Part shown: positions 1 to 12,249 of the stretch, in pieces
Layout of the letters: every line of letters starts with the position of its first letter
Numbering within the stretch: position 1 is the stretch's first letter
NCBI GenBank assembly: GCA_019649035.1
Contig: BMAT01010809.1
Location: 6,639 to 40,447 of the forward strand
Direction of reading: 5' to 3'
DNA length: 33,809 nt
Source: Elysia marginata
Lineage: Eukaryota; Mollusca; Gastropoda; Plakobranchidae
The notes under the pieces: model-generated
What the model was told of the DNA's origin: nothing
What the model saw: the letters and a program-made list of their open reading frames with translations, nothing else
Database searches by the model: none
Translations under genes and position numbers: made by a program

Positions 1-470
1 CTACTACTACTACTACTACTATTAAGACTGATACTATTAATACTAGTACTACTACTAGTACTACTACAAGTAGTAGAAGTAGTACTACTACTACTACTGC
101 TAATATTACTACTACTATTAATACTGATACTATTACTACTAGTACTACTCTTTCTATTCCTCCTCCTCCTACTACTACTTCCACTACTACCCCCCTAATC
201 ATCCTCCTACTCCTGCTACTCCTCCTCCTCTTACTCCTATTACTACACCTATAACTCTTCTTCCTCCTCCAGCGCCTCCTCATCCTCATCCTACTATACT
301 CCTCCTCTTCCTCCTACTATTACTACTCCGCTTGCAACTTCTCATACTCCTCCTCCTCTTTCTACTTCTCTTCATATGATTCCGACTATAAGCAAAAAAA
401 AAACTACTCCCCCTACTTCTACTCCTATTACTGGTGAACCTACTGCTATCACCACCACCATCTGTTATAA
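1..470. repeat. Degenerate (CTA/CTC)n trinucleotide-rich tract
   Basis: The first 27 bases are perfect CTA repeats. The rest is an interrupted mixture of CTA, ACT, CTC and CTT units in which the + strand is strongly pyrimidine-biased. The Arg/Ser-rich minus-strand frame here is a product of the repeat. Confidence 0.9.
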
Positions 471-1362
471 TGTGGTTAAAATTGTTTAATAGGGTTATGT
501 ATTTTTGTTTGTAGATATCGGTGATGTATTTCCGGACAGACTTCCACACAGGAGTGCCACGGTAGCTACAAGTGACGAAATAAAGGGTAAAAACAATGAT
601 TCCTTAGGAAAAAAAATAGTGAAAATCATGCCAGTATGACACATTCTCTCTGATATTTACAAATAAGCGTCATTTGCTGTGAATTGCATTGATTTTCATT
701 TAAAAAAAAAGATTACTAACAAAAATTAAGAGGGGTATTGAAGAGTTGTTATTTTTAATCAATAGTGGCACCGCAGTGTGGAAATCTTGCCATAAGCAGC
801 TGATGATATTGTATCAGTTTTTTTTAGCATAATTAAAACTCACGCAAACGCCTAAACATTGAAAAGACGAAAGCACATATCAAGTTACAAGTGTATCATA
901 AAACTGTATAGAAAACTTGGCTATACAGGTATAGGAATAGCTGAAGTATAGAATATCAGGTGGTTGCTGTTACATCTACTCTTACTGCTGACAGCCGGCA
1001 CCTATGCGAGTTTTAACCTGAGAGTGTTAAAAGAGGCTACAACAGGCAGGCAGCTAGACAGTCATATTCGTTCATTTTAAAATGTTTAATAAATCAAACT
1101 CGATCTATTAAAAGAATGCGGTGGAAAAAGAAACGAAAAATTAGAAAATGTATGCTGATGATGTTTTTGAAAGGGGGAGTCCGAGAGATAGAAAAAGGGC
1201 GTGGGGTGAAGTAAAATGTAACAATGAAACGAGAGCAGTGTGGGTGGTCGAATATTTGGGTTGCGCATCACTGCAATGGCATGTTGTGGTGGCATGTCCA
1301 GTAAAAAATTGTGGTTTCCAAGAGAGCAACTATACGGAGAAAGCGTCGGATAATATTAATTT
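471..1362. other. Intergenic, nothing recognised
   Basis: AT-rich unique sequence. An 86-codon plus-strand frame (1148-1408) has no family resemblance and runs into the inverted repeat at 1363, so it is not called a gene. Confidence 0.6.
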
Positions 1363-1475
1363 GGAAAGACTTCCATACCGACGCGCCAGTACCCCAAACA
1401 TATTGTAGCAGGTAACAAGTTTATCTAGTGCTTTAAATTAATTTCAAAGTGGCGCGTCGGTATGGAAGTCTTTCC
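1363..1475. repeat. Perfect 26-bp inverted repeat with 61-bp spacer
   Basis: Arm 1363-1388 begins GGAAAGACTTCCATACCGAC and ends GCGCCA. Arm 1450-1475 is its exact reverse complement. Each arm also contains a small internal palindrome (GGAA-AGAC-TTCC). CpG-rich arms in AT-rich DNA could be the ends of a small foldback element or a structured RNA. Confidence 0.9.
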
Positions 1476-2362
1476 ATCAATTTTGTTTTGAAAACAAATA
1501 GTAACAATCGGCTATGTATGGGTTTCGGTGTGGACCCTTTATTGGTGTTGGGCTTGGAATAAAGGTTTAAATAAATAGATTTGAATAATTTTTATGTGCA
1601 TAAGTCACTGCTGTAAAAGAAGTGATGAGGGGAGGGATACAAATATCTGAAATGGGATACTGGATACATCTTACCTCCTTTGGACTGGCCCATGTGAAGC
1701 TGGCAGTGGTTGTCCTCAGCTTCATGCAACATTCACAGATTGTTTGTTTTTAACTTTAAATGTTTTGAAGCGCTCCCAAAAGTTCAAATTTGATAATTTA
1801 AATAATGTCCATATGAAGGTCGAAAGAATAGATTTTCCGCATTTCTTGTAACGCCACGAAGTGAGTAACTGTTCGAGTCGAGTTAAACTGCAAGCCTTAT
1901 TTTAGGCTTGAGCAATAGATATGAATCAATGAGAGAGCACTAAGTTGTGCTTACTTTATAGATTGATGAGAATGGTTTTATTGAGGAAGCTTAAAGTAAT
2001 ATCTTACTTTCTCTAATTGTTGATCTGTAAACAGGCATATTTGTAGAAGTTAAAGTTAGGCCTAATAAAACTTAATATTCTGCTAACTGTTAATATACCG
2101 TTGTATACCAGTCTATATCTCCCGCTATTTCTGTTTAACAGACATTTTCTTTGGAGGGATATTCGCACCGAGGTGCAAGTATTTATTTTAATTAGAAATT
2201 ACTATTGGTGACCAATCACTTCGTCAACAATGCTTGTTGTACTTAGAAAATAATGCATCTCGTTGCAAAGGATCCTGAAGTTCTAAAATTAATGTAGAAT
2301 AATTTGTATCATGAATTCATAGCTTAGCTAGAGTGGCGGTCTTGTAATGAAATCCCTACAGT

Positions 2363-2364
<2 letters not shown>
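1476..2364. other. Intergenic, nothing recognised
   Basis: AT-rich sequence with no credible exon, repeat or RNA gene on either strand. Confidence 0.55.

Positions 2365-2365
<1 letters not shown>

Positions 2366-2448
<83 letters not shown>
2366..2448. repeat. Compound microsatellite (CT)n-(CTAT)n
   Basis: About 38 bases of CT repeat run straight into about 45 bases of CTAT repeat. Confidence 0.98.
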
Positions 2449-3898
2449 CCCCTCTCCCTTTAGGTGTGTTAAGTGCGGAAGATAGTGTTTATAAATGAAT
2501 AAAAATTCTTTGACTGACGGAAAGTTTCTCAGATGGTTTTATAAATGTCAAAGAGTGAATAATATTTCCTCTAAAACTCGCTTCTAACAAAAACCTCACA
2601 ATTCCGTATTGAAAGCTCAAGTATCATAGCTATTCGCACTATGTATATTGGCTGTCAAAATCAAACGCGATTTAGTATTCTATTTATAAACAAGTCATGA
2701 GGAAAATTCTTGAGAAACCATCACCATGAGCAAAGAAACAGAAACCTGGTAAAACACGTATCCGACACCAGAATTTCAATGGTGTCCAACCACTTTCTAA
2801 CCACAACGTCGTAGTATCTATACACCGAAAATGAGCCTAATATATTATTCCAACACTCATATCATCGTTTTTTTCCCCACTGTAAATCTGAGTATCACAC
2901 AAATATCTCAAAAGCAGAAAAAATTCTTTGCGATTCACAACCAAATGTTACGTCACGAGGTCAGCACATTACGATAGAAGTAACTGTCAACAAGAATTTA
3001 AGATATGCACACATTATATTTCATAGGAATAAATTTTCCGAATCTGGTGAAGAGAAAAAGTGACTAAAATATGATATATAATCCAAAATTTTGACGCCTT
3101 TGATAATTTTTTTCCTATGGGTGGTAAATATTACTGTCTGTGTCACTGTTGGTACCATGACTGGTAGTCTCTTTTAATTTTCTGCAGCAGCGACCACTAG
3201 TGACATTCAATCACCATCGGCTTGAACTGTTCTGAGACGAATTTTCATTACCATCTAACCCCCCCCCCACACACACACGTTTCTAAGACTACGTATTTCC
3301 ATAAGCTACAGGCCTACAGCTGAAGAAAAGGCTTGGGGTGTCCAGCTCTTCAACAGTGCATGACTGACCAAGGGGGTAGAGGCTTTCATTGAAAGTGAAG
3401 CATCCGAGCGAAACGTTTGTTTAATGTGCTAAACCAAACAAGCTTCAGCCAATGTGTCCTGTGCTAAGTTTTACATGCCATGTCGACCTTCCAACACACT
3501 CTGTACGGTACTCATGTGTCAAACCAGCTTAGTTTGGCTCAAGCATTACAACATCGAAAAAAAAAAGAAAAGCGCAATTCTTTAAAAACCTCTCAGGAGA
3601 ATGCAATATGATAATTTCTGCAATGACAAACCCTGCGCAAGCTTGACCAATCATGTTGCTTTACCGAAAGAACCGCAAGATTATGGAGATCTATCATCGT
3701 TACTTTATTGGTGCCTAAGTGATCTTGAGAACGATCGATACACTCTCGTGCTCTCGTTTACAGTATAATACCCCTATTTGTGGCACTATCAATCGGAAGA
3801 CCCCCATCAAAATATTTAAGATTTGGTATCGGTTTTCTATGGTTTAACAGAGTTCTAGGTATGACAACGCTACAATAGCTTGTCCTGTGAAACTCTTC
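2449..3898. other. Intergenic, nothing recognised
   Basis: AT-rich unique sequence with a short C run and (CA)n tract near 3260-3279. No gene is supported. Confidence 0.55.
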
Positions 3899-3912
3899 TC
3901 CAATGCTATGGA
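3899..3912. repeat. Left target-site duplication of the SINE
   Basis: TCCAATGCTATGGA, identical to the copy at 4164-4177. Confidence 0.9.
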
Positions 3913-4163
3913 CGGGGCCTAGATAGCTCAGTTGGTAGTGGCTTCGCTCCGTGGCCGAGAGGTCGCGGGTTCGAAACACAGCCGAGCACAGTCTGGGCCC
4001 CTACTGGTTAGGTCGGTGTCAGTATAATGTGACCGGCTGAGGCTAAGTCATGGTATCCCCGCTAGTCTCTGGGTGGCAGCCCGTAAATTGTCATTGGGAC
4101 CCAAGCCCTGAGAGCACCTTTGAAGTGGAATTGGGCTTGTAAAAATACCCTTCAGTCAGTCAG
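3913..4163 (+). mobile_element. tRNA-derived SINE, apparently full length, with 14-bp target-site duplication
   Basis: The head has an RNA polymerase III A box (TAGCTCAGTTGG, 3924-3935) and B box (GGTTCGAAAC, 3968-3977). A central unit with GTGTCAGTATAATGTGACCGG-like sequence follows (4016-4036; shown here as a family hallmark, not as a conserved protein). The tail is a short CAGT repeat (4153-4164). The element is flanked by identical TCCAATGCTATGGA copies at 3899-3912 and 4164-4177, which shows insertion by target-primed reverse transcription. The intact boxes and perfect duplication suggest a fairly recent insertion. Confidence 0.9.
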
Positions 4164-4177
4164 TCCAATGCTATGGA
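4164..4177. repeat. Right target-site duplication of the SINE
   Basis: TCCAATGCTATGGA, identical to the copy at 3899-3912. It directly follows the CAGT-repeat tail and shares its first base with the last repeat unit. Confidence 0.9.
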
Positions 4178-4964
4178 GTAGCTCAGCCCACCATTAACCT
4201 GGCTGAGGCTTACCGCTGTGATAGGCATGTCAGTTGGGAGGGAGGGGGGGGGGTGATTAAATTTAGGTTTGTTTTTGCTCTGGATCTAGGGTGGGACAGG
4301 AGTCGCAGGAGGAGGCTTGTCATAAGTCCAGTGAGTACTTAAAGGTTAGTCGATCTGAAAGGTAGGCCTTAACATGGCGGCCTTTAGAAATGAACAGCCG
4401 GAGTCCATTCGGTGGTCACAGTCGAGTGCGTGCACCAGAGAAGTCACTGGACCCAGAGCTGAGATATAACGGTGTAAACATAGCCGGCCGTCTAGATTAC
4501 GGTGTAAACATAGCCGTCTAGATTATTTAAGATAGTATTGTTCTAAACCAATAAATTCGCTTTTTGTAGAACGTAAAAATCGTGTTGACTGTATCTTAAT
4601 ATCATGTCTGGTCGTGGAAATAACAAAGCCACCAGAAACAAATTCCAGCACGGACAAAACAAAAAGTGTTAAAAGAAAAACACAGGAGCAACTGATATCC
4701 AATTCTTTCTCCCGCAAAGGTCGTGCCAAAACTGACATGAAGAGGCCTAAAGATTTCCGGATTGCTACGGAAGTTATAAAACTTGGTGATAAAAGTTTCT
4801 TTTCGCAAGGATTTTCTTCCTCTGCAGAAACGGTAAACTAAAGTTCATGTGTGCAGCTTAACCCCCAAACCAGTAATCTGCCGTGCACTGATGACTGCAC
4901 TGGTTTGAACGGGGCAAGGCGAAAGAAAACTGGAAGAGCAGGAGAAATGTAGTGAATGATATTT
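4178..4964. other. Intergenic stretch of moderate GC, no gene supported
   Basis: It includes the tandem duplication, a 31-codon frame starting AACATGGCGG (4374-4469) and a 75-codon Lys/Ser-rich frame (4614-4841). Neither resembles a known family. An AATAAA follows at about 4549. An old retroelement or LTR piece is possible but not shown. Confidence 0.4.
4469..4524. repeat. Tandem duplication of a 26-30 bp unit
   Basis: ACGGTGTAAACATAGCC and then GTCTAGATT occur twice in a row. The first copy (4469-4498) has an extra GGCC that the second (4499-4524) lacks. Confidence 0.9.
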
Positions 4965-5065
4965 AGAGATAGAGAGACAGACAGGCAGAGAGAGAAAGAG
5001 AGACTGAGAGAGAGAGAGAGAGAGAGAGAGAAAGAAAGAGAGAGAGCGATACAGAAACACAGAGT
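4965..5065. repeat. (GA)n-rich purine tract
   Basis: Mostly GA repeat, pure at about 5006-5031, with AAAG and ACAG interruptions. Confidence 0.95.
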
Positions 5066-8000
5066 TTTTAATTCCTAATGAGATGGAGGAAAATGAAAGT
5101 ATAATCGCCAATATTTCACTTTTTAAGCGATGAACAGCCCAAGAGCAGCTGTTAAAGTGTTGGCGCTTTATGGAAACTAGGGGGTCCATGCAAAGAAAGG
5201 ATAAAAGTGGAGACCAAATAGAACTCTTTATGCTTAAAAATTCAATCTGGAGGCTTGTTCACAGCCTCTGTCTATACAAGTTTGAGCGGTGAAATGTTAA
5301 GAAGAATGCTACAACTAAGCTAAAAATCGCGCTGTGGCTTAAAGATTACTCCAATTGTCGGACTAACATGTTTTAAAGGATAGAACACATGTACAAAATC
5401 AGAAACATTTCTTCTAACTTTATCAAAATTTATAGAAGTTGAAAAATTACAATTATTTTGAAAATATGACACAGAAAAAGTTGCGTGATTTTAAAGATTG
5501 GTGAAAGTCTCCTGGACCGGATATCCAACAACTTACGAGACCCGAGGCAGGAAAGGTATTGGCTTGAGAAGATAAGGGAACCAATAATTTAAACTCAACT
5601 AAAAAAACTCAAACGTTATTTTCTATTGACCCTAAGTGCGTCGTATGCGCAACTTGTCTGATTATACTTTGGAGCAACGTTCAGGTTACATAAAGTCAAG
5701 CGTTTCGTACCATGCACAAAGAACGTGAAGGCCTGAATTTGATCTACCCTAAGTGTCACCAGAAATGCAATACAATGTGAATGAAAAGGCAAAAAAGCTA
5801 AAACTAAAAATAAGGCATTTAGTTTTAATGATATGAACCCACAAAAAAGTAGTCGCAGTATTTAAATTCAAAACCTGAAAACACCTTACAGATAATAGTA
5901 TGCGAAAAGACATAATAGTTGTGGGCCTTTATGAGGTAGGTCTACGGAAGCACTCAGAAAAAGGCAATTGAATGCCAGATCTACTAATAAATAAGGAGAG
6001 AAGGATGTGATAAAGAAGAAAGAATGAGAGAGAGCAAAACGGGGAGAAGTAGTTTGTGAGGTTTAATAGAAAATGGCCACAAATTTTTTATGTTATTCTT
6101 TTTAAACTAAGCTTGTAATTATAAAAATGCAACTGCGATAAGTTAGGAAGTCTACTACTTACCCATAAATAATGCTTGTTCCGAGTAAAACTGGCATACG
6201 AGAAGCTTCGCAACTAAGAGCTTAAAACAATATTGGAATTAGAAAGACTTGACGTATTTTAGCCTGATGTTTTTTTAATACAGGAAACAACATCGAAGAA
6301 CAGCCCATAGAGCAAGCAAAAGAGTTTTAGTAACATTTATTTTAACTTTTTTGGAAAGAACTCCGGGTTCAAATACACATTATGAAAATGATCTCGCTAA
6401 AGTAAAATTAATTCATTACGGCTGAGGACTCGATGTCGCGATAATACACGTTGAAACCCTATCTTGGCTGCGTTCTCATGTGACAGATTCTACATACACG
6501 ATGTACTAACAGCTCCCAATGCCAGGGACAGTTAGTCAGTTTATATCCACCAGACCCCTTAGTCAGGTGTGTACAGTTTAGTACTTCTATCCTATGTAAA
6601 ATCATGGAGGTCAGAGCCATCATTTCCTTCTAGACGAGTTGTAGATTAAAAAGTAAGATTAGTATACAGTCATGTAGTCACAAAAACATAACAAGGGCAA
6701 TGACTGCCACGGCTTAATTCACCGGTAAAAACAGCTAGCTGAGGCGCAGGACGCACACTACAGGTTTTCTTTCGTTTTTTTTTTTTTTTTGGTTTTGTTA
6801 CATGCCTGGACGTAATGAACTAAATGCGGGCAAACCATCCACTTTATTTTTTTTCTCTCTTTTCTTTCCTTCCAGAAAGACGAATTGTCACCTGTAACCA
6901 AAGTATAGAACTGCTGTAACCGAGAAAAAACAACCAATTTACTGCGGTGTTTGTTCTAACAGCCTCACAGCTTCTCTCCTAAGACAGCGCTCGCTCTTGT
7001 CCTTCGGAAGTACAATGTACTTTGTTTTTAAGCTAACGAAACATTTTCATAAATAAAGCTAAGCAGGAATAAAACAAAAAACAATAATGAGAAATCGGTT
7101 AATCCGAAAACAGCTTCGAAATGAGTCGGTTATAGTCCAATATTTAGAAATCATAAAGTCCTGCCAGAATTTCGGCAAACTCAGGAACTCTGCCTTGTGT
7201 GAATGAAAGGCAATGTCATTTGTCATACGTTCCTATTAAAAACAAATCTCACTGTGAATGAAAGAAGCAAAATCGAAAGAAACAAACAATGACAGCAACT
7301 GTCTTCGTGATACGCTTAAAGAAGAATTGAAATATTAGAATCTAGAATCGTTGATGCACACATGTTTTTTTCTTTCTTACTTTTCTCTTTATTATAACTC
7401 GTATTGTTAGAGCAAATTTGGTAATCACTCAATATAGTTAAGTCCAAACCATTTAGCTAGTATCATCATGTACTCAACACATAGGCTACCATTTTAGCAC
7501 ATACATATAATAAAGTATGCCAGTGTTTCTGTCGATCTGCTTATTCATCTATCTCTCTATTTCGATACATTTTACGATAAAAGCACCAAGTCCACACGTG
7601 TTCAACTTATCTACTTATAATACATGTAGTTATATCCCAATTCGCCAGTCTGTTAATCTTACTTACACACGCTGACAGTTATGTGCCCCTTTATAATTAT
7701 AATCTAAATTGACGGAACAATTACTTCCACCGCATTTATTTATCGATAGCGCTTTACGTTGCCATAATTATAGTTACCCCGTGGCTGCGAGCAGTGAAAC
7801 ACGTTGCGCATAATCAGTGGTCACACGATCCCGCTGAAGAATGACCCCAGTTTTCTATTACTTCACTCTCTTAAATTACAATAGCGAATGTTTAAACACT
7901 CTATTAGCGTGGAGAGTAATTGTAACAGACCTCAAGCCTGAAGAGTGTAATTTTTATTGTGGTAAAGTTGCCATCTGTTTCAATCTTCGATACGTCATTA

Positions 8001-10140
8001 AGAGCGGAGTCCACTATCGACCGTTCCGCTGGACTGAGTGCTCAGATTGAGGCAATACCTGGTGATTCAGCCTTGCTCGCCCCTGGCTAGTTTCACATGG
8101 CCATCTAAGATTTATGAGAGGCTGATTTGCATTTTTGGTATGGTCCAGATAATCATGGTTAAGTGCAAAGGTGCCAGAGTTGATTGAAAAGGGTAGAGAA
8201 AAAGAGATGGATGGAATGAGCTTGTGGAGAAGTTGAAAAATTACTCAACTTAACTTACTTTGAAAAACAAAACTGAAATGGCAGTTATGCATGAGGACAG
8301 GTAGATAGCTTTATAAACAGGAAAAGGATTATTATACATATGTACATAGGTATAGGTAAACAAATATGTTGATCGGAAAAATTCAATCTGGTTTAAAATC
8401 TCACGATTTCGTAATGAACGCGTTCATATCTGTCAAGCTGAATGTCCATAATCGTTAACATGTATTCACAAATAATGTACTTGCAAAACAAGAATTAAAA
8501 AAAACTGTGTTGCAAAAAAAAATCAGAAGACATGGCCTAGCTCTCAGTTCTGCCATAAAAGATAATTTCAAAGCAGGCAAAACGTAAGGCAGACAAAATA
8601 GATGTATAAGGAAAAAAAAGAAAACTATAAAAAGAGATTTATTCACAAATTGCTCAATTATATATTAGCAATGCCAAAGATCAGAGAAAATGGGTATTTT
8701 CGCCTAACGCAACCCATTTCAAAATTAAAAACTTATAAATATCATTGATGAGAATCAGAATATAACGCTGAGGGTGAAAGATGATCCCAGGACAGATTAA
8801 TGGTTCACAAAACTCACTTGAAATACATGGAGCGATATGCGATTGACGATTGTTTTGCCAACATTATAACATCTTTGTCATGCAGGCGAGTTTGGTATTG
8901 TCCAAAGCCGCGTAGCAAATTGGCCGGTTAGCAAGAAGAAAAAAAAATTGTTTCAAGAGAATTTTATTAACTTATCTCGACTGAGTTTTTAATGTAGTTA
9001 GGCTAGACACAAAAGATAATTGAAGAGCATTCTTCAGTGATTAATAGTTGCCTTATTTATTTCAATTCAATGTAGAATGATTATGTGAAGCGCAATTCTG
9101 TATTTTTGGCACTGTTGCGCTGGTCTACATTGCCTAAAATGTCTGAGAAAGTTTCCGGTCTGCTTGTCACAGACTTAGTTGTTATATCCTGATTTTGCCC
9201 AGAATACTTTATGGTTAAAGGTTTTGAAAAAGGATAATATTATGGTCTTAGAGCTAGATATTGAACTCACAAAACAGAAATTATGCATAACTCTAGACTC
9301 ATTGAAGACGCGCCTGGCATGTAGCATCCGGTAGATCAAAGAGCTGAAGAGACGCTGTGACAAGGATTCGGGTGATCACAAGTGTTTGTAGTTTTTTACG
9401 ATGTTGACTACATCCTGTGCAACAAACATTCTCTTAAAACTCATTTCAAGTTAGGTGCAATGAAACTCATGATCTAAAAAAGCCACCGTCTGGGGCGTCT
9501 CCAATGAGTTAAGTAAAGACGATCTTGCCACTTCGAAGGCTGTTATGTCCAAAAACAGCATATCACAAAAGCTGGCTTCTCATTGGCAAATTGTAGGTGT
9601 TAAGAAGCTAAAATTTTTTATAAACAATCTAAATGTATATATATGAGAGAGAGAAAAGGTCTGAAATTAAAGGCAAAGAAAACGAAGCTCATATAAATTA
9701 TACTGGAAAAGAAACACACAGTGTGATGAGAAGATACAACATGTAAAGCATTTAAAAAAATCCAGGTTGCGTAAAAACAAACGATGATGGCTGCCCTGAA
9801 TACTTCAACCTCGGATAGGGATGGAGTTAGGATAAAATAGGATAACTCTTTATTATTCACCGTGGGGAAATTCAATGTACATAGTACAAAAAGTGAAAAA
9901 AAAAAAAAGCTAAACTTAAAATACCGCACGAGAAAAAGACTGGGCTGGAAAACTGTGATTAAGGTGTCTGTGCATGCAGCAAAGGTTTAAAAAACGACAA
10001 AAAAAAACAAACAAAAAAAACGACCCTGGATAGTAAGTAAGGAAAGAAGGGAACAAGAGGACATTAGACCAAAAAATACTTTGAGAATGATTATATCTAA
10101 AAAGAAACCACTGTTCTTTTGTTCACCGCAACTACATATC
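5066..10140. other. Long gene-poor intergenic region
   Basis: Five kilobases of AT-rich sequence with no convincing exon. Noted: a T run at about 6777-6791, a possible terminal exon at 6876-7075 (weak, listed separately), a 69-codon frame at 7841-8050 without family resemblance, and oligo(A) runs near 9898 and 10000. Nothing else is supported. Confidence 0.5.
6876..7075 (+). other. Possible 3'-terminal exon of an unseen plus-strand gene (weak)
   Basis: A strong acceptor-like tract (TTTCTCTCTTTTCTTTCCTTCCAG, reported here by position 6852-6875) precedes eleven codons ending KDELSPVTKV and TAG (6906-6908). AATAAA occurs at 7052-7057 and again at 7068-7073. No upstream exon was found, so chance is quite possible. 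Confidence 0.15.
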
Positions 10141-10155
10141 CATTATACAACAGAC

Positions 10156-10164
<9 letters not shown>

Positions 10165-10213
<49 letters not shown>
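10165..10213. repeat. (GA)n microsatellite
   Basis: Nearly pure GA repeat of about 49 bases. Confidence 0.98.
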
Positions 10214-10219
<6 letters not shown>

Positions 10220-10253
10220 GATAAAGGCAGTCAGGCATCCAGAAAAAAGCAAG

Positions 10254-10410
10254 ACTGATAGATGTAGATAGCTAGATGTAGTTGGATTGATAGATAAGTA
10301 CATAAATAGATAGAAAGAGAGAAAGGTAGATAAATAGAAAGAAAGAAAGATAGGTATATAAACAGATAGAAAGAAAGATAGGTTGATAAATAGACAGAAA
10401 GAAAGATGAC
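10254..10410. repeat. Degenerate GATA/GAAA tetranucleotide tract
   Basis: Interrupted GATA, GAAA and GGTA units on the + strand; probably a decayed relative of the GATA array that follows. Confidence 0.85.
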
Positions 10411-10553
10411 AGCATGGCTAAAGAGTGCGTCCCGGCGGGAGACGTATGAAACAGAGTTATAGTGTAGTAAGCCAAAAATGTAAATAGATAATAGCCACGT
10501 TTTACTAAAAATGTTTAGCACTTTTATTACAAATACTGGGGCACTTTTAAACG

Positions 10554-10628
10554 TAGATAGATAGAGAGATAGATAGAGAGATAGGTAGATAGATAGATAG
10601 GTAGGTAGATAGATAGATAGACAGATAG

Positions 10629-10659
<31 letters not shown>

Positions 10660-10676
10660 GATAGATAGATAGATAT

Positions 10677-10748
<72 letters not shown>
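10554..10748. repeat. (GATA)n microsatellite, about 195 bp
   Basis: The last 70 or so bases are pure GATA repeat and the first part is interrupted. The minus-strand Tyr-Leu-Ser-Ile frames here are repeat products. Confidence 0.98.
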
Positions 10749-10749
<1 letters not shown>

Positions 10750-11149
10750 AGTGAAGAGTCGCAGCAATACAACACAGTAAAGTTAACATTCAAGGTAAGG
10801 GCTCATTATACCTTATTAAATTTAAAGAGCGTGTAAAGTCCACGTAAAGTGAAAGAAAGAGGCAAGACAAGAACATCAGCAGTGAAAAAAAGAAACAAGT
10901 GCTGAATTACTTGCTTGCGGGTCTTAAGTTGTCACAGGAGTTAAGACCACATAAACTCAAAGGAATCTTAATCACGCGTTGATTTTTTTCTTCAACCCTA
11001 GCACTTTAAAAAGATGGCGATGGTATTGCTCTGCAGACAGGCTATTAATTACACGCCAGAGTGAATTCGACTTGATATTTTTCAGTGCAATCCAGTTTCG
11101 CTGCTGACCAGGCTTTCAATACCACGACAATACGTTAATTAAAAAGAAG
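10749..11149. other. Spacer between microsatellites, nothing recognised
   Basis: About 400 bases of unique AT-rich DNA without a gene or repeat. Confidence 0.55.
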
Positions 11150-11213
11150 ATCTGAAGAGAAGGCAAAGAAGAAATAGAAAGAGAGTGAGAGAGAGACGGA
11201 GAGAGAGGGAGAG

Positions 11214-11260
<47 letters not shown>

Positions 11261-11275
11261 CGGGCAGACAGACAG
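11150..11275. repeat. (GA)n-rich purine tract
   Basis: GA repeat, pure at about 11223-11255, flanked by imperfect GA/GGA units. Confidence 0.95.
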
Positions 11276-11562
11276 AGCGAACAACAAACAAGCAGAAAAA
11301 AAATTAAAGAGAGGGAGGTAATGGGAAAGAGTGAGTGATGCGCACACACAAAGACAAACAAAAAGATAGAAAAGATATGTAGTTGGATACCATGTTAAAA
11401 AACAGACCGATAGAAATGCAGGTAGATAGAGTGGTCTGTCGATAAATGTCAAACATATGAATTATGATATACTTAGGTAAATAATTAATAGACAGACACA
11501 ATTTCAATTAAGGAATGACTTAGAGTACAAAATGATACAGCATTAGCAGCAGCAAGCAGTGT

Positions 11563-11644
<82 letters not shown>
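11563..11644. repeat. (TAG)n microsatellite, about 27 units
   Basis: Perfect TAG repeat on the + strand, 82 bases. Confidence 0.98.
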
Positions 11645-12208
11645 TATTGTTGTGACAATTTATACCCCTAACTCACATAAATACATGCGAACTCTATCAT
11701 AAAGGGCTGAGGCAAGTGTGTGGTCTTCAAGAAATTATCTTTTATTAGTATTAACCCACGGTATCTTTACACTTTCTCGTCCATAATCGTGTCCACAAAA
11801 AGTCTAATTTTCAGACGCTAAAATAAAATGCCATTGTTTAATATTTTCCATAAATGCCAAGCTGCAGACAAACTGTGGACACGCACAACCAGTATAAAAA
11901 CCTCAGGTAATCTTAAATAGGTGATAGCGCTTGAGATGATCTGGTCTCCTTTAAAAAGAAAGCGGTATCTTTGACCGCTGGTTGTAGCTCTATCGAAAGA
12001 AGATAGGTGTGCATCATAAACAAGACCTTAAAAATTTGCCTGAAGTTTTCGTTTATTACAACTAAATTCGTTGATTAGTTTGTTTTTATCAATCCTGTTT
12101 TTATATTATGTTATGGATTCATCGGTTTGCAATACAAAAACTGAAATATAAAAATGCCGAGAGCAAAAGACCGGTATTCAACGATTTACTGCTAATCATC
12201 AAACATCA
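11645..12208. other. Spacer between oppositely oriented trinucleotide arrays
   Basis: Unique AT-rich sequence with no gene seen. Confidence 0.55.

Positions 12209-12249
<41 letters not shown>

Noticed and set aside
286-549. Arg/Ser-rich 87-codon minus-strand frame
   Set aside because: It is a product of the degenerate CTC/CTT repeat, with no domain.
1148-1408. 86-codon plus-strand frame
   Set aside because: No family resemblance; overlapping minus-strand frames of similar length exist, and its end runs into the inverted repeat.
3913-3990. A tRNA gene
   Set aside because: The A and B boxes are present, but the acceptor stem does not close and the sequence continues into a SINE body with target-site duplications.
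4604-4672. A histone H4 start (MSGRG...)
   Set aside because: Only the first five residues match; the frame then diverges and stops after 22 codons.
7841-8050. 69-codon plus-strand frame
   Set aside because: Some cysteines, but no recognisable domain and no splice or polyadenylation context.
10231-10793. Minus-strand frames rich in Tyr-Leu-Ser-Ile repeats
   Set aside because: They are translations of the GATA microsatellite.
11116-11452. Minus-strand Leu/Ser-rich frames
   Set aside because: They are translations of the GA tract.
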